64,000 nucleotides of DNA from Apoderus coryli (Eukaryota; Arthropoda; Insecta; Coleoptera; Attelabidae): NCBI GenBank assembly GCA_911728435.2, contig OU452203.1, positions 13,971,651 through 14,035,650 of the forward strand. The letters run 5' to 3'. The translations under genes and the position numbers were made by a program. Position 1 is the first letter of the stretch, and every line of letters begins with the position of its first letter. Below the pieces are notes generated by a model, which saw only the letters and a program-made list of their open reading frames with translations, was not told the origin of the DNA and made no database searches. Positions 23,970 through 34,270 of this stretch are shown piece after piece.

Positions 23970-24165
23970 CAAACTAAGTCCGTAGGATAAGTAAGACATA
24001 AACAAAATTTCAACAAAACTCGATTCGAAGGCAATACAACCAGTATAGCGATTTTCTAACTTTTCGGTATCACTTGTATAATACGATTTCTCTTTCTCGT
24101 CAAAATAGGCCTCAGTTTCAGAGATTACTTCATCATTGGACTTAAATTTCTGAGAACCAGGCCCT
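23970..24165 (-). pseudogene. mariner transposase C-terminal remnant
   Basis: On the minus strand from about 24160 the reading SNDEVISETEAYFDEKEKS is followed by YYTSD, EKLE and NRYTGCIAFE. This matches the C-terminal end of mariner transposases, after the third catalytic Asp (EVI.ETEAYF...KSYY..GI..LE.R...CI...). The reading ends near 24010. The catalytic DDD part and TIRs were not found. It is a different mariner copy from the one starting 520 bp downstream. Confidence 0.65.
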
Positions 24166-24683
24166 GAAATTTATTTTTTAGGCTTTCAAAACGCAGAAAT
24201 AAAAGTAGCTTATTAAGCTCATTGTACTTCTAAGGAAAGCTTTTATTCGTTATCTTCTGGAGAAATATCGTTCTGCTTGTGCTTTTGTCATGATCATTAT
24301 TAATTACTTGTAGCACTAAACATGTTTCTGAAAAATCTGCTGAATTTTAATTAGAAATTTAAATAAGTCGCCTCCTCCGGACACTCCAAAATCTGCTCTT
24401 TGATATATTATTTGCACTATTTAATTGCTGTCGAATGTCTTGTTTTTGATTTTTTCGGATAAATGTACTAAATCTTTAACGCCCGATTTTGTCTATTTTG
24501 ATGCAGATACTTCATCGCTGACAAATAATAAACTGGGAAAACAGTAACAACTATTACTTAAATCACACACACACAACCAGCCAGTTTTTTTGTAAGTTTC
24601 TATTTTGAATTTTCTGAAGTAATCCATACATCGGGGAGTGAATGAGATCTCTGAATTTTAGACGTGTTTTATTCAGAGTTCTA
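24166..24683. other. No gene recognised; possibly diffuse mariner sequence
   Basis: Sequence upstream (minus sense) of the mariner C-terminal fragment should hold its body if it were complete, but no catalytic motif is readable. Otherwise empty. Confidence 0.4.
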
Positions 24684-25666
24684 TTGGGTCTGCCAGATAA
24701 CTTTTTTTTTTTTTGAAAATGCTATAAAAGAAAAACTGCTGAATATTTTCTCAAGTTTCTTTTTTTATTTGAAAGTACAATCCTTCCGGTTAATAATGAC
24801 AAATAATTTCATTCAAATGGCTGCCTCGGCTGGCCATGCAGTAGCCTACACGATCGGTCCAATTTTTAAGCACATTATCGATTGTGTGCAGCTGTATTTC
24901 ACCAATGGCTTCACGAATATTGTCCTTTAAAGCGTCAATTGTCTCTGGCTTGTCGGCGTAACACTTATCTTTGACGGCACCCCACAAATAATAGTCCAAC
25001 GGTGTCAAATCGCAGCTCCGAGGTGGCCAAACGACATCAGCTCTGCGGCTGATAATGCGATCTTCAAAAACAGGGCGCAAAACATCTGAAAATATGATTT
25101 TTTTGGCAAAATCGGCATCTTCTGTAAGTCGATCGCAGGCCCACTGAACGAAGCGAAAACGCATTGGATGGTCAGTTGGCTTCAACTCCTGAACCAAATG
25201 GACTTTGTATGGCGTCATACCAAGGTCTTTATGCAAAATTCGTCTCAATGATGTCTCCGAAATGTTCAATTGTTGAGACCGACGTTGAATTGATGTTGAT
25301 AGCGCTTCACGCACACTTTCTGCCACAGCAGCAATATTCTCGGGTGTACGCACTGTTTTTGGCTTTTCACGCTTTGGTTTATCGATGAGGATGCCAGTTT
25401 CTTTCACTTTTTTCACGAGATAACGAACATACGGAGCTGACGGTGCTTCTCTTCTTCCAAAATCCGTACGCAATTTTCGCACACATTCTGCAACATTACC
25501 ATGATTTTCAAAGCAATATTTCCCAGCGTTGTTCAAGCGTATACACAACCATATTCGTTCAGCGGAAGGATAAAACTAATTATCTGTCAAATCAGACATG
25601 AGCTAAGTGTTACCCTTCACGAAATTAGCACTAGTTGAAAAAAAAAACGTTAGATGGCGGACCCGA
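24684..25666 (-). mobile_element. mariner element with TIRs, internally deleted
   Basis: Matching terminal inverted repeats (TTGGGTCTGCCAGATAAC at the left, TCGGGTCCGCCATCTAACG read inward from the right) are each flanked by TA, the mariner target site (24682-24683 and 25667-25668). The 983 bp length is about 0.3 kb short of a normal mariner, which agrees with the deletion seen in its transposase. Confidence 0.85.
24790..25575 (-). CDS. mariner transposase, in-frame internal deletion (catalytically incomplete)
   Basis: The open frame encodes a mariner-type transposase. The N-terminal helix-turn-helix begins with CIRLNNAGKYCFENHGN, the second HTH region contains SIQRRSQQLNISETSLRRIL, and the first catalytic Asp is in KKIIFSD at about residue 150. 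Directly after it the protein jumps to VLRPVFEDRI and WPPRSCDLTPLDYYLWG, which holds the third Asp. The roughly 90 residues that normally carry the second Asp (QQDGA type motif) are missing, yet the frame stays open to the C terminus (LNEIICHY, stop at 24790). No ATG is evident; the frame is open upstream of the TTG at 25548 (AERIWL), so the original start lay further upstream and may be lost. A protein could be made, but it could not catalyse transposition; at most it could bind TIRs. Confidence 0.8.
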   Translation of the reverse strand, partial: FYPSAERIWLCIRLNNAGKYCFENHGNVAECVRKLRTDFGRREAPSAPYVRYLVKKVKETGILIDKPKREKPKTVRTPENIAAVAESVREALSTSIQRRSQQLNISETSLRRILHKDLGMTPYKVHLVQELKPTDHPMRFRFVQWACDRLTEDADFAKKIIFSDVLRPVFEDRIISRRADVVWPPRSCDLTPLDYYLWGAVKDKCYADKPETIDALKDNIREAIGEIQLHTIDNVLKNWTDRVGYCMASRGSHLNEIICHY

Positions 25667-26204
25667 TATTGTAAAAATGTTTGTTTGTAATCATGACTTT
25701 TTTACATTTGTTATAGCCAAATTTGTTTTTCGACGACTTCTCATTTTTAGTTTTTCTTCTAACGAAAATGATGTAAATTTAGTGGTCTTTCTAAAAAAAT
25801 CAAAACAAAAGTATATTCACAACAAATACAACCTGCAACAACGCGAGACGCTACGCGAAGACTTAACTAGGATCAATGTGCACGTAATGCAAGGTTTCCA
25901 CCAGTAGTCTATTGAGTTCAATATTAAATTTGCGCCGTTTTGCTAAGTTTATTAGCTTCTTCAGACTACAAAACCAAAACCATACAACATTGAAACCAAA
26001 TTTAAAGTTTTTAATTGATAGCTGTTAAAAAAATCGGTTGTATCGCCCCAAAATTTTCCGACAAGATATAATCAAAAATATATGACCTGCGTAACGAAAT
26101 AGAATTTTAATAATACTAATTATTATAATTGCTTTATTTTTATTATTTCCAATAAAAAAACGTAACAAACTAACTACTTTATTCAAAAATTAAAAAAAAA
26201 TATA
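25667..26204. repeat. Repeat block with hammerhead-like core, copy of 31425-31605
   Basis: At 25937-25964 (minus) CTGAAGA, a perfect 5 bp stem GCTAA/TTAGC, then AAAAC forms the recurrent motif with GAAA changed to AAAA. At 26025-26110 the sequence CGGTTGTATCGCCCC through TATATGACCTGCGTAACG is repeated at 31429-31600, where a MITE interrupts it. Confidence 0.5.
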
Positions 26205-26277
26205 TTGCCAGAGCTGGGATTGGAACCCATAACCTTCAGCATGCGAAGCGCACTCTCTATCAATGACGCCAAAAACC
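26205..26277 (-). repeat. tRNA-like sequence (tRNA pseudogene or SINE head)
   Basis: On the minus strand a TGGG/CCCA T-stem encloses the 7 nt loop TTCCAAT, and GGTTCCAATCC is a near-consensus pol III B box. Upstream ATTGATAGAGAGTGC resembles a D arm (A box), and CTTCGCATG resembles an anticodon loop of alanine type (CGC). The acceptor stem does not pair and the anticodon stem is mismatched, so this is a tRNA-derived repeat or pseudogene, not a working tRNA. Confidence 0.45.
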
Positions 26278-26446
26278 CGTTACCAAATTACTGTATTATA
26301 TTTGTATTATATTCTAATAACAACACCTAACTGGTGAAATTTTAAACGCAATTTTCTCAACAATTATGGGGTAAATATAAAAAGTAACCTATTGCTGTAA
26401 AGCAGATAAACATGTTTTAAAATGAGGCATCAGTCGATCCCTACCG
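26278..26446. other. Short unassigned spacer
   Basis: Contains the run AAAGTAACCTATTGCTGTAAA shared with 14364. Nothing else seen. Confidence 0.4.
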
Positions 26447-26868
26447 CTATATGAAAATTTGGCGAACCAAGGAATTATATAGTGAAATATGAGTTTTAGG
26501 CGACACAAAAAGCTTTGTGTTTTTCATAACAAACCTCACACTCATATAGGAAGACGAAACCACATGCCCCACAAAACTAAGTTTAGCGTCAAAGAGCACC
26601 CCCAGATCCTTAACTTCATCGGACATTTTAAGCGGAACAGAGTCAATGCTATAGATAAATCTTATTGGATTTATTTTACGAGTAAAAGTTACAGAACAAC
26701 ACTTATCCAAATTAAAATCAAGCTTGTTTTGAGTGCACCAGTCTAGCAGGACATTCAGATCATTCTGCAATTGAAGACAGTCAAAAGTTGAGGCTATCAG
26801 TGAATAAACCGTAAAATCATCAGCAAAAAGTTGGGAGCCACATTTGACGCCAAGGTAAAATTAAATGA
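26447..26868 (-). pseudogene. Non-LTR reverse transcriptase fragment
   Basis: On the minus strand FADDFTVYS (about 26831-26805) is the catalytic FADD box of a non-LTR RT. It is followed by LLDWCTQNKLDFNLDKC and LGVLFDAKLSF, the blocks that always follow it in jockey/CR1-type ORF2 proteins, and by ISLYNSLVR. A stop and frame change lie between FADD and the 107-codon open frame ending at 26447. The fragment lacks endonuclease and upstream RT motifs. Its 5' junction at about 26868 abuts a hammerhead-like Penelope-type sequence. Confidence 0.75.
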
Positions 26869-26935
26869 ATTAATAATCAACCTTGCGTGTTTCGATAACA
26901 CTGTTAGCATCCTCAGGAGATAATTAAAACTACAC
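26869..26935 (-). repeat. Hammerhead-like Penelope-type motif
   Basis: On the minus strand 26889-26916 reads CTGAGGA, a stem GCTAAC/GTTATC with one mismatch and loop AGT, then GAAACACG. The N at core position 7 is free in hammerheads, so CTGAGGA is allowed. No stem I or cleavage site is evident. Confidence 0.4.
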
Positions 26936-27327
26936 ATATAAGAAAAAACAGTTTTTGGGACTAAACTGTCTATGATATTAACAAAAAAACCCAGCTCAAA
27001 ATTCCTGGACAACTAATTCTTATATATATAATACTTTTTACAAAAACTGTCACTAATAATGAAAAATTAAAATAGAAATAACCATGCATTTAAGTTAGGT
27101 ACCTAATATACCAGTTGCATGTTAGTGGTATCAGCCAAAAACTTTCTGCCTGTTAAATGTAAAAGTTTTTCATGTATAGTTGATGCAGTAACAACATGGA
27201 AAGAGAGATTAAGCGAAATTCTGGAAGGCGAATAAGTTGCTTAATTTATCATTTTTCTGTTGCCTTACTAAAGCGGTTTTACGATACCGCAACAAACTAA
27301 TTAAATTTAAACCAACCATATATTACA
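26936..27327. other. No gene recognised
   Basis: AT-rich spacer with nothing recognised. Confidence 0.5.
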
Positions 27328-27820
27328 TCTCGCTTGGGTGGTATATAGATGAACACTAAAATATCGTGTACGTAAAGCCAAAAGAAAAAAGAGAGTATAA
27401 GGATTTTGACTTAAAACATACAACGTTGTTTAGATGTTTAGAAAAGTTGAGATGTGGCGTGTTCCTAGGTTTAATGGTCGTAAATCATGACAACAAAAAG
27501 TATGAAATAAATAAAACGCATCTAAACTGTTATTATAATTCTATTGTGGAGTTGACGTATTACTTTCCCGCATAGGCAAAGTATTGTGAACGCGCAAATT
27601 TTTGAAATAAAGACGGATATAACCTGTGTCTTGATTATGTGTCATTGTTAAAGTGTTTACCATTGAAGAAGAAGACAAACCATCTAACCAAATGAAGCAC
27701 GTAATCATGAAAGTATTGAAACTACAAGTTTTAAACGTAAATCTGTCAATAAAACTTGGAAGGAACCTGCTGTTATCTCGTCAGATCGACCATCCGAGCA
27801 AATTGTGCATTTTGTACTCT
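27328..27820. repeat. 493 bp tandem repeat, copy 1
   Basis: Begins TCTCGCTTGGGTGGTATATAG and repeats immediately at 27821 with very few differences, so the duplication is recent. It contains AAATAAAG and two open frames of 60-70 codons (27366-27575, 27653-27841) without recognisable similarity. It lacks TG...CA ends, so an LTR is unlikely. Confidence 0.8.
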
Positions 27821-28033
27821 TCTCGCTTGGGTGGTATATAGATGAACACTAAAATATCGTGTACGTAAAGCCAAAAGAAAAAAGAGAGGATAAGGATTTT
27901 GACTTAAAACATACAACGTTGTTTAGATGTTTAGAAAAGTTGAGATGTGGCGTGTTCCTAGGTTTAATGGTCGTAAATCATGAGAACAAAAAGTATGAAA
28001 TAAATAAAATGCATCTAAACTGTTATTATAATT

Positions 28034-29294
28034 GAAGACCTCGGTGCAAAAACGGGACAAGTCCATATTTTATAAGTTTTGAGAAAATGGAAAAAACTTT
28101 TCAGTTTTTAAGTACTCTTTAATCAGAGATTACTACATGCTTTTTGTTGTTGATATTAAGGATACACGCTATTGTGGAACATCAAACAACATTATTACAA
28201 AACACCTTATAAGCTATTGTTCTTTTAAAATATGGACTTGTCCGGTTTTTGCACCGAAAAAGTAGTTTTAGTGTTTTTATTATAAAAAAAAATGCAAATC
28301 AGTACAATGGAAAAACAGTAAATCTAAATAAATGAAGAATCGGACTCGTGGGATGCATCTTCAACTATTACGTCTTCACCTGGTAATTCAACAGTCGATT
28401 CTTCCCCAAATATTTGTTTGTAGTACCACTGATCTGCAGCTGGGACATATCTTGCGACAAGGGTTTTAACGTCTTTGGCCTTTTTTTCATTAAGAGGTAA
28501 AGGATACACTTCGGTCATTTTAGATGTTGGCAGTGACACTATTGCTCCAGGTTTTAATCCGGAATATTTAGTGAGAATTGGAAGCGAGGTAGAAAGGCTG
28601 CATTCAAAAAAGTTAGATCCCTTTTCGTATTTGAATAAGCGATTGATCGAAATAAGAAATTTGGTCTTGTTTTCTGTGTTAGAAAAAGTCGTTTTAAACA
28701 TTGGTTTAAAATGGTTAGTAAAGTCTCTAATCATATCTTGATTTACTTCCACTACTCGAAATTGTTTGGACGTGTTGCGTACTAACTGCTTCCATTCTTC
28801 TGGTACGTGTATTCGTTCCTTTCTCCTTTTTGACTTTTCTATTAATCCAAAAGAACGGTCGCAAGGCAGGAAACTGTGACCGGGCTCTGGATATTGGTGT
28901 ATCACTCGTTTTATCTTGTTGTTTGTATTAACTAGCGTAAAGAGATACTTAACCATAGTTTGGTTCTTATTCTGCGCAAAACAACACCAATAAACTGAAC
29001 AAATAAAACCGCGAAGCCACCGTATAAAGATATATTGTGCGCCCCCTCCATATAGTCTTGTCCCTACCACTTTTTTTGTGTCGGTGCAAAAACCGGACAA
29101 GTCCTGGACTTGACTGTTTTTTGCAACCAAGAATGCGATCGGACAAGTCCTTAACTGTTATATGAACGTTATTCTGATGTGGACTTGGCTGATTCTTGTA
29201 CCAACCGATCGGCAATACATTAATACATCAATGTAACAAAAAAAGCAAATTTTGCCAAAAAGTGGACTTGTCCGGTTTTTGCACCGAGGTCTTC
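28034..29294 (-). mobile_element. TIR transposon with subterminal repeats, AATT target duplication
   Basis: The ends are inverted repeats of about 31 bp: the left begins GAAGACCTCGGTGCAAAAAC and the right is its complement with one C/G difference. AATT flanks both ends (28030-28033, 29295-29298), while the uninterrupted copy 1 of the host repeat has a single AATT, so the duplication is proven by the empty site. The TIR core (CGGTGCAAAAACCGGACAAG) recurs inverted at about 28229-28253 and direct at 29083-29108, with partial copies near 29135 and 29180, giving each end a cluster of likely binding sites. It encodes one ORF on the minus strand. Confidence 0.85.
28324..29130 (-). CDS. Putative transposase C-terminal portion, unassigned DDE-like family
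   Basis: The 268-codon open frame has near residue 53 QNKNQTMVKYL, then IHQYPEPGHSFLPCDRSFG at about residues 77-95, then a basic KRRKER stretch and a conserved EEWKQLV block. It ends in an acidic tail (EDVIVEDASHESDSSFI). The GQNKN-like and PGHSFLPCDR motifs recall insect transposon proteins with a DNCxGQNKN...GHSxxPxDRxF signature, presumably part of an RNase H-like catalytic core. Here the expected Asp before the QNKN motif is replaced (YWCCFAQNKN) and the N-terminal half is absent. Codons 1-50 run into the right subterminal repeat, so the true start may be later. This is a deletion derivative; the family name cannot be given from sequence alone. Confidence 0.6.
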   Translation of the reverse strand: MVAKNSQVQDLSGFCTDTKKVVGTRLYGGGAQYIFIRWLRGFICSVYWCCFAQNKNQTMVKYLFTLVNTNNKIKRVIHQYPEPGHSFLPCDRSFGLIEKSKRRKERIHVPEEWKQLVRNTSKQFRVVEVNQDMIRDFTNHFKPMFKTTFSNTENKTKFLISINRLFKYEKGSNFFECSLSTSLPILTKYSGLKPGAIVSLPTSKMTEVYPLPLNEKKAKDVKTLVARYVPAADQWYYKQIFGEESTVELPGEDVIVEDASHESDSSFI

Positions 29295-29583
29295 AATTCT
29301 ATTGTGGAGTTAGACGTATTACTTTCCCGCATAGGCAAAGTATTGTGAACGCGCAAATTTTTGAAATAAAGACGGATATAACCTGTGTCTTGATTATGTG
29401 TCATTGTTAAAGTGTTTACCATTGAAGAAGAAGACAAACCATCTAACCAAATGAAGCACGTAATCATGAAAGTATTGAAACTACAAGTTTTAAACGTAAA
29501 TCTGTCAATAAAACTTGGAAGGAACCTGCTGTTATCTCGTCAGATCGACCATCCGAGCAAATTGTGCATTTTGTACTCTTCTC

Positions 29584-30350
29584 AGGTGTAAGAGCCTAGC
29601 ATTTTCATCCATGAAAATTAAATTGGCTCCAGTTTCATTCCGGAGAGGATAAATAATGGGTTCCATAAGGTTTCGAACGTATCTATCCCCTGTCATGGTG
29701 TCTGGAATGAGAATAAGCTGCATACGATGACCATGCATTATGTCTCCTCAAAACATTACTGTTCCTCCTTGGTATGGAACGACTTCCCTGGCAAAAGATA
29801 GTATTTCTGGTCGCCCTGGCCCTCTACAAACTTGTGTCGCCGACTGTCACTAGTGAAACGAAATGTGGTTTTGTCTGAAAAAAGGACAATTCGCCGCTGA
29901 ACTAAAAGCTAGTCCCTGTGTTCCTGTGCCCACTGTAGATGAGCCGCTATATGTCTGGGAAGTAACCTAGGTAATGGTCTCCTAGATCGCAAATTGGCTC
30001 CAGCAAGTCTCCGTCGTTTTGTGGTACTGGAAATTAATCGACCATACGTTCTTCTAAAGTGAGTTCAGACAGCTGAGAGTGTTATGGTTCGATTCCGAGG
30101 TCCATAACCTGCTACATACCGATCTTCTCTTGCATTAGTTACCCTAGGACGCCCAGTTCCATGTCTGCAGTCAACACTGTTCGGTTCCTATGGTACAAAC
30201 GCAATATTCTGATAACTGGAGCGCGGGGATTTCCTAGTCTATCCCCGATTCGATGATTGGGTAGAGCCTCATCATGCAAAGTCACTATTCTTGCTCTATT
30301 GAATACTGAAATTGTATTGCCAAGCATAATTGCAATGAAAAATTCAACAA
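29584..30350 (-). pseudogene. Tc1-like transposase, frameshifted and truncated
   Basis: On the minus strand from about 30310 the reading VFNRARIVTLHDEALPNHRI and GNPRAPVIRIL is an N-terminal helix-turn-helix. It continues through TTKRRRLAGANLRSRRPLPR, LLPRHIAAHLQWAQEHRD and RRIVLFSDKTTFRF (first catalytic Asp, normally DESRF, here DKTTF). A MHGHRMQLILI block follows, then NLIFMDENARLLHLRRVQ, the second Asp region (D.NARPH type with PH lost). It stops at 29583, before the third acidic residue, where the tandem repeat begins. Several frame changes and stops are present. Confidence 0.75.
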
Positions 30351-31424
30351 TCATCTCAACACGCTAAATATATGAACCACTTTTTAAACATTGATATCTA
30401 AAATTGTGGTAATTGTTTTTGTCAACATTTTTGCACGAGAAAAGGGTCTAAGAATTTTGGCGGTATGTGTATTAATTTTGAAAGGCACGTTTACCATTTC
30501 ACCAAAACAATTTTTTATATTATATCATATCATCATCAGAAGAGAAAAATAAAATTAAACAATACACGATAAGCTACTTACAAATTCTTTATCCTTCATC
30601 AAATTATCAGAAATATCGGTATGACTAAATATTCACATTTGGTCTGTCAACTTCTTGCGACTTCTAGATCTGCAAGATATGATTTCCCAAATACACCATT
30701 CTACTGAGATTATGTGGAGAATTAATTCCTTAAAGATACTGAGTAGGATGTATTAACATAATAGCAATGATTTGTAGATGGAACATTGAATTTCTGGTTG
30801 TCTATTCCTATCCGAGAGATACTAATAAACATTGTGAGGCTTTTAGTATAAAAGGATGGAATTTGCTGAAATGAGAGAATATAGTAGTAGAGAAAAAAAT
30901 TGGGGGAAACAGGGGATGAGAACAAATAAGCAGATAACGAAATTGCCGCACTCATATGTTAGCCAGAAAAACTGGAAGGTGAAAGCAGAAATACAGATAA
31001 TAATAAGTGTGTATGTCTGTTGTTCTTTTTATTTCTCGTGCTGTTTTTACTCGAAACAAGGGCTGCAGATAAAATTCACGGCAGATAGTAGATATGTAGG
31101 TATATATGGGAGCTTAACGATTATTCTGGAAATAATCATAACACACTAATGTTTTTTTCTATACTTACTCTCAGCCCGCAGTAGAAACTTATCAGCTGTT
31201 TTTGCTCTTGGAAATTTCCACTTATACCGGATGTCAAAACTAGACTTTGCTTATTTCCTATATTTGAAAATATGTATTTGATGCATCTGCCATCCGCAGT
31301 GAGGAGAAACAATAAAATAATTGAGTTGGAAACTGCCTGTGTTGATTGGAATGTTTTCAATGACACGCAGCCTTCTGTTCCTTCTAAAGACTCATTTTCC
31401 TAGTGTGCAGACCAGCACTTGATA
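30351..31424. other. No gene recognised
   Basis: The left part may include the 5' end of the Tc1 copy, but no TIR pair was found. The remainder has nothing recognised. Confidence 0.4.
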
Positions 31425-31605
31425 TAAAAAAACGGTTGTGTCACCCCGAAACTTTCCCGACAAGTTAATATACAAGGTGTTTCTAAAATAAGGACTTTTT
31501 GAAAAATTACAATTTAGGTTTTTGTCATGATTAGACGTCCCCAACTCGCTCACAAATTTTGACCACCTTGTATAATATAAATATATGACCTGCGTAACGA
31601 AACAG
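31425..31605. repeat. Dispersed repeat copy, interrupted by MITE
   Basis: GGTTGTGTCACCCCGAAAC ... CCGACAAG before 31470 and ATATATGACCTGCGTAACG after 31575 match the continuous sequence at 26029-26100. The insert is the 98 bp element listed separately. Confidence 0.65.
31473..31570. mobile_element. 98 bp MITE with CAAGGTG ends, TA target duplication
   Basis: Terminal inverted repeats CAAGGTG/CACCTTG flanked by TA on both sides. The related sequence at 26025-26110 lacks the insert and serves as an empty site. Too small to code; a Tc1/mariner-type MITE is likely because of the TA target. Confidence 0.65.
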
Positions 31606-33499
31606 AATTACGCAATATTGACCATCAAACAAGTGAAATAACTGCTTCCAAAGCTATCTATTGTTTTGTTTCATCCCTATATGCAAAAATAATAGGACAA
31701 ATAATTTTGTAATTTTTTTCTGTGTTCGCTTCAAGAAAAAAAAATCAGCCTTTCCTGAGTAACTGCAATTTACTCGAATATTCATGAAACCGTTACATCT
31801 AAAATAGGACTAAAAAACTGCAAAGTTCGTTAAAGGTTTAACTAATTGTGTAAACAAAACGAGAAAATTAAACTGTATTTGGATAACGAGATTAAAAATT
31901 TTAAACAAATTGTCACATCGATGTTGGTTTATATGTTGTACAAGGCAGTAGAGAGAAAGGAAACAAGCTCTAATTGCAGTTATTGAATAGCAATAGCAAC
32001 AACAAACATCACTAGAGGTGATGTTTGAAAATTGACGCACTCAATTTAGTAGGCAGTAGCGTACTAACAAATTTGGTCTTGGTAGGATGGCCGCGTTGCT
32101 CTTCGAGATGCAAAAACTTCAGGTATTATGCACAGGAAATGAAAGTCTAACCTCCAGGAAATAAATTTAGCAGATTGCTTTATAAGTCCATCAATCAATC
32201 AAGCCATGCATGTTTAGAAGCTGTGAGTTCTGAGGGTTGTGAGACAGTACAAAGATTTTTATAAAAAAATTGTTGATTACGAATTATTGAAAGTACCTAT
32301 CCATACTTATATATGTAAGTATTATAATGTTATGTATATTATTTGCTGATTATTATGGAACATGGGAACCTCTACTTAGTCAGTTACGGTATAAATGGCA
32401 TTTAAAAAACTGTATGAGAGGTTAGAAAATGACCGCCGATATATTAAATAAAATAAACTTTTTAAAACTCATAAAAACGTGTGCAGTTAACTTAGCTGAT
32501 CAGTTTTTGTTTAATAAAAAATCGGAGACTAATATTAATCAATGGGGTAGTAGATAACAATAATTAAAAGTGACAACTCGCCGTGCATAGGGACGAGAGG
32601 CACTGCCTCGCGCTTAAAACGATTTAATTAAGGACAGTATGGATGTTTTTATTGACGTTAGCCTACTCTCGTTCTGCGTTGGCCGACGAGCAAGCTGGGG
32701 GCAGGGCATTGTTGCCTCATTGGATAGCGAGCACTAAATGGACGCACGATTTACATGACAGTTATTTTCATAATTTAAAAAAAATCATCATGTGCGTAGG
32801 TATAATAGGTATACAATCTATCAATCTGTGCGCCATTTTTTAACAGTAAAATAATCTTAATTGGTTAAAAAGTTAGTGAGGAACTGCCTAAAACCACATA
32901 CATATTATAATTGTGTTGAAAGAAAGAATTCATTTTACTTTTTTATTTATACAAAAATTATTTAGTGAAAAAAATTATACCAGTAAATTTGTTCACTATC
33001 TGTAACCAAGAGGCTTTAAAAATTTACCTCAACAAGTTTAGCGATGTGGGTCTATAGTCTCCGATCAATCACCAAATTAAAGACTACAGGCTTACTCCTA
33101 AATACGCATAGTATCGAGTGTGTAAACCTTAGACTATTTAGTACATATATACAAAACATTTCATTAATAAATACTTTAAAAACACAATGATTTTTTCAAA
33201 CAATGTAATGCGTGCAACGAAGTCAGACTGAACTGGCAACACCGTTAAATATCTGATAGAGCAGCTCGGCAGTGGCGTATCATAATGTTTTGTTTAATAT
33301 ATTTTAATTTTTAGTTTTTAATAATAATTTAAAGTTTATGATGATAACGTCAATATCGTAATAATTATTTTTATAGATTTTCCGACTTATCCTTAATTTT
33401 GGATTATCAGCCAAATTCTGTAGAGATTTCTCAGAAGAGCGAACTAGGCGACTTCGCATTTTTGTTTAATGTTTATTCTGACGCAGAAAGCAATGTAAC
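31606..33499. other. No gene recognised
   Basis: Includes a slightly GC-richer patch near 32570-32760 with a 66-codon frame, without recognisable domain or splice context. Confidence 0.4.
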
Positions 33500-34270
33500 C
33501 TATCGCGCCACAAGAACACGTCGCCCATAAGAGAGTAATTAAAGATTTACCCGAACTTTAAAGAATTTTAGGATATATTGGTCCGGAAAAATTCAGTTGC
33601 GAAGGGAGTTCCACAGTTGTTGAAGAAGGAATGGTGGAAGGTGAAAGTTTTCGGTGTGCCAGGATGGAGCAAACGCTCATGACTATAGTTTTAGACTGAC
33701 GGGTCGAACAATAATTGTGCCCATGGGAGGATTTCCTCAGAACATTGGCCGTGATAGTCTTGATAGAGAAGGGATAAAGAGCCCCTATTTCATATATGTT
33801 GTAATGATTGTAGAGGGACCATCACCAATCATAACAATATCTCGTCGAGTCAGACCTAAAATTAATATTACATAATTAACACTAATAATAATTTGGTTAG
33901 TGACTCGTCGTACAAGTTAATAAGGAATATACATTACCTGAGACATGAAGGGTCCGGAAAAATTGGGGCATTAAGTTCCAGAACCCAATCTGCTTTTAAG
34001 CACCGATTTCCCTTGGTTTTAGGCATACTATACCTTTGATTAAAATTACTTTAGTTTGCCTACCACCACCATTGATTTTATAATCGAAATCTTGGTGGTT
34101 ATGATCATGTGCCTGTATTTATTTATGACCACAAACAACTTTAAACATATGCAGATCATCCGTAAATAGGCGACACTTGATCGAGATTGTATGAAACATG
34201 TCATTAATGCACATAGAAACAATTAATGGAGAAAAGTTGCCCTAGACTGCTTTCTGTCAGATAGATTTGA
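33500..34270 (-). pseudogene. Decayed non-LTR reverse transcriptase
   Basis: On the minus strand at about 34225-34140 the frame reads INDMFHTISIKCRLFTDDLHMFKV, which in short blocks is IND, RLFTDD and LHMFKV: the RT active-site region with FTDD in place of FADD. About 350 bp further, at 33765-33600, YHGQCSEE and then KTFTFHHSFFNN with QLWNSL in an adjacent frame match the C-terminal end of many non-LTR ORF2 proteins (arrangement YHGRCSEE ... HSFF.RT..LWNSLP). Multiple stops and frame changes show it is long dead. Confidence 0.55.

Larger units (their letters stand above)
27821..29583. repeat. 493 bp tandem repeat, copy 2, split by a transposon
   Basis: 27821-28033 matches copy 1 positions 1-213, and 29299-29579 matches positions 214-493 with one extra base. 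The 28034-29294 transposon sits exactly between. The start of a third unit (TCTC) is present at 29580-29583 before the sequence switches to a Tc1 fragment. Confidence 0.8.

Noticed and set aside
27328..28033. The 493 bp repeats as a tandem LTR pair
   Set aside because: No TG...CA ends, no target duplication and no primer-binding site at the junction.
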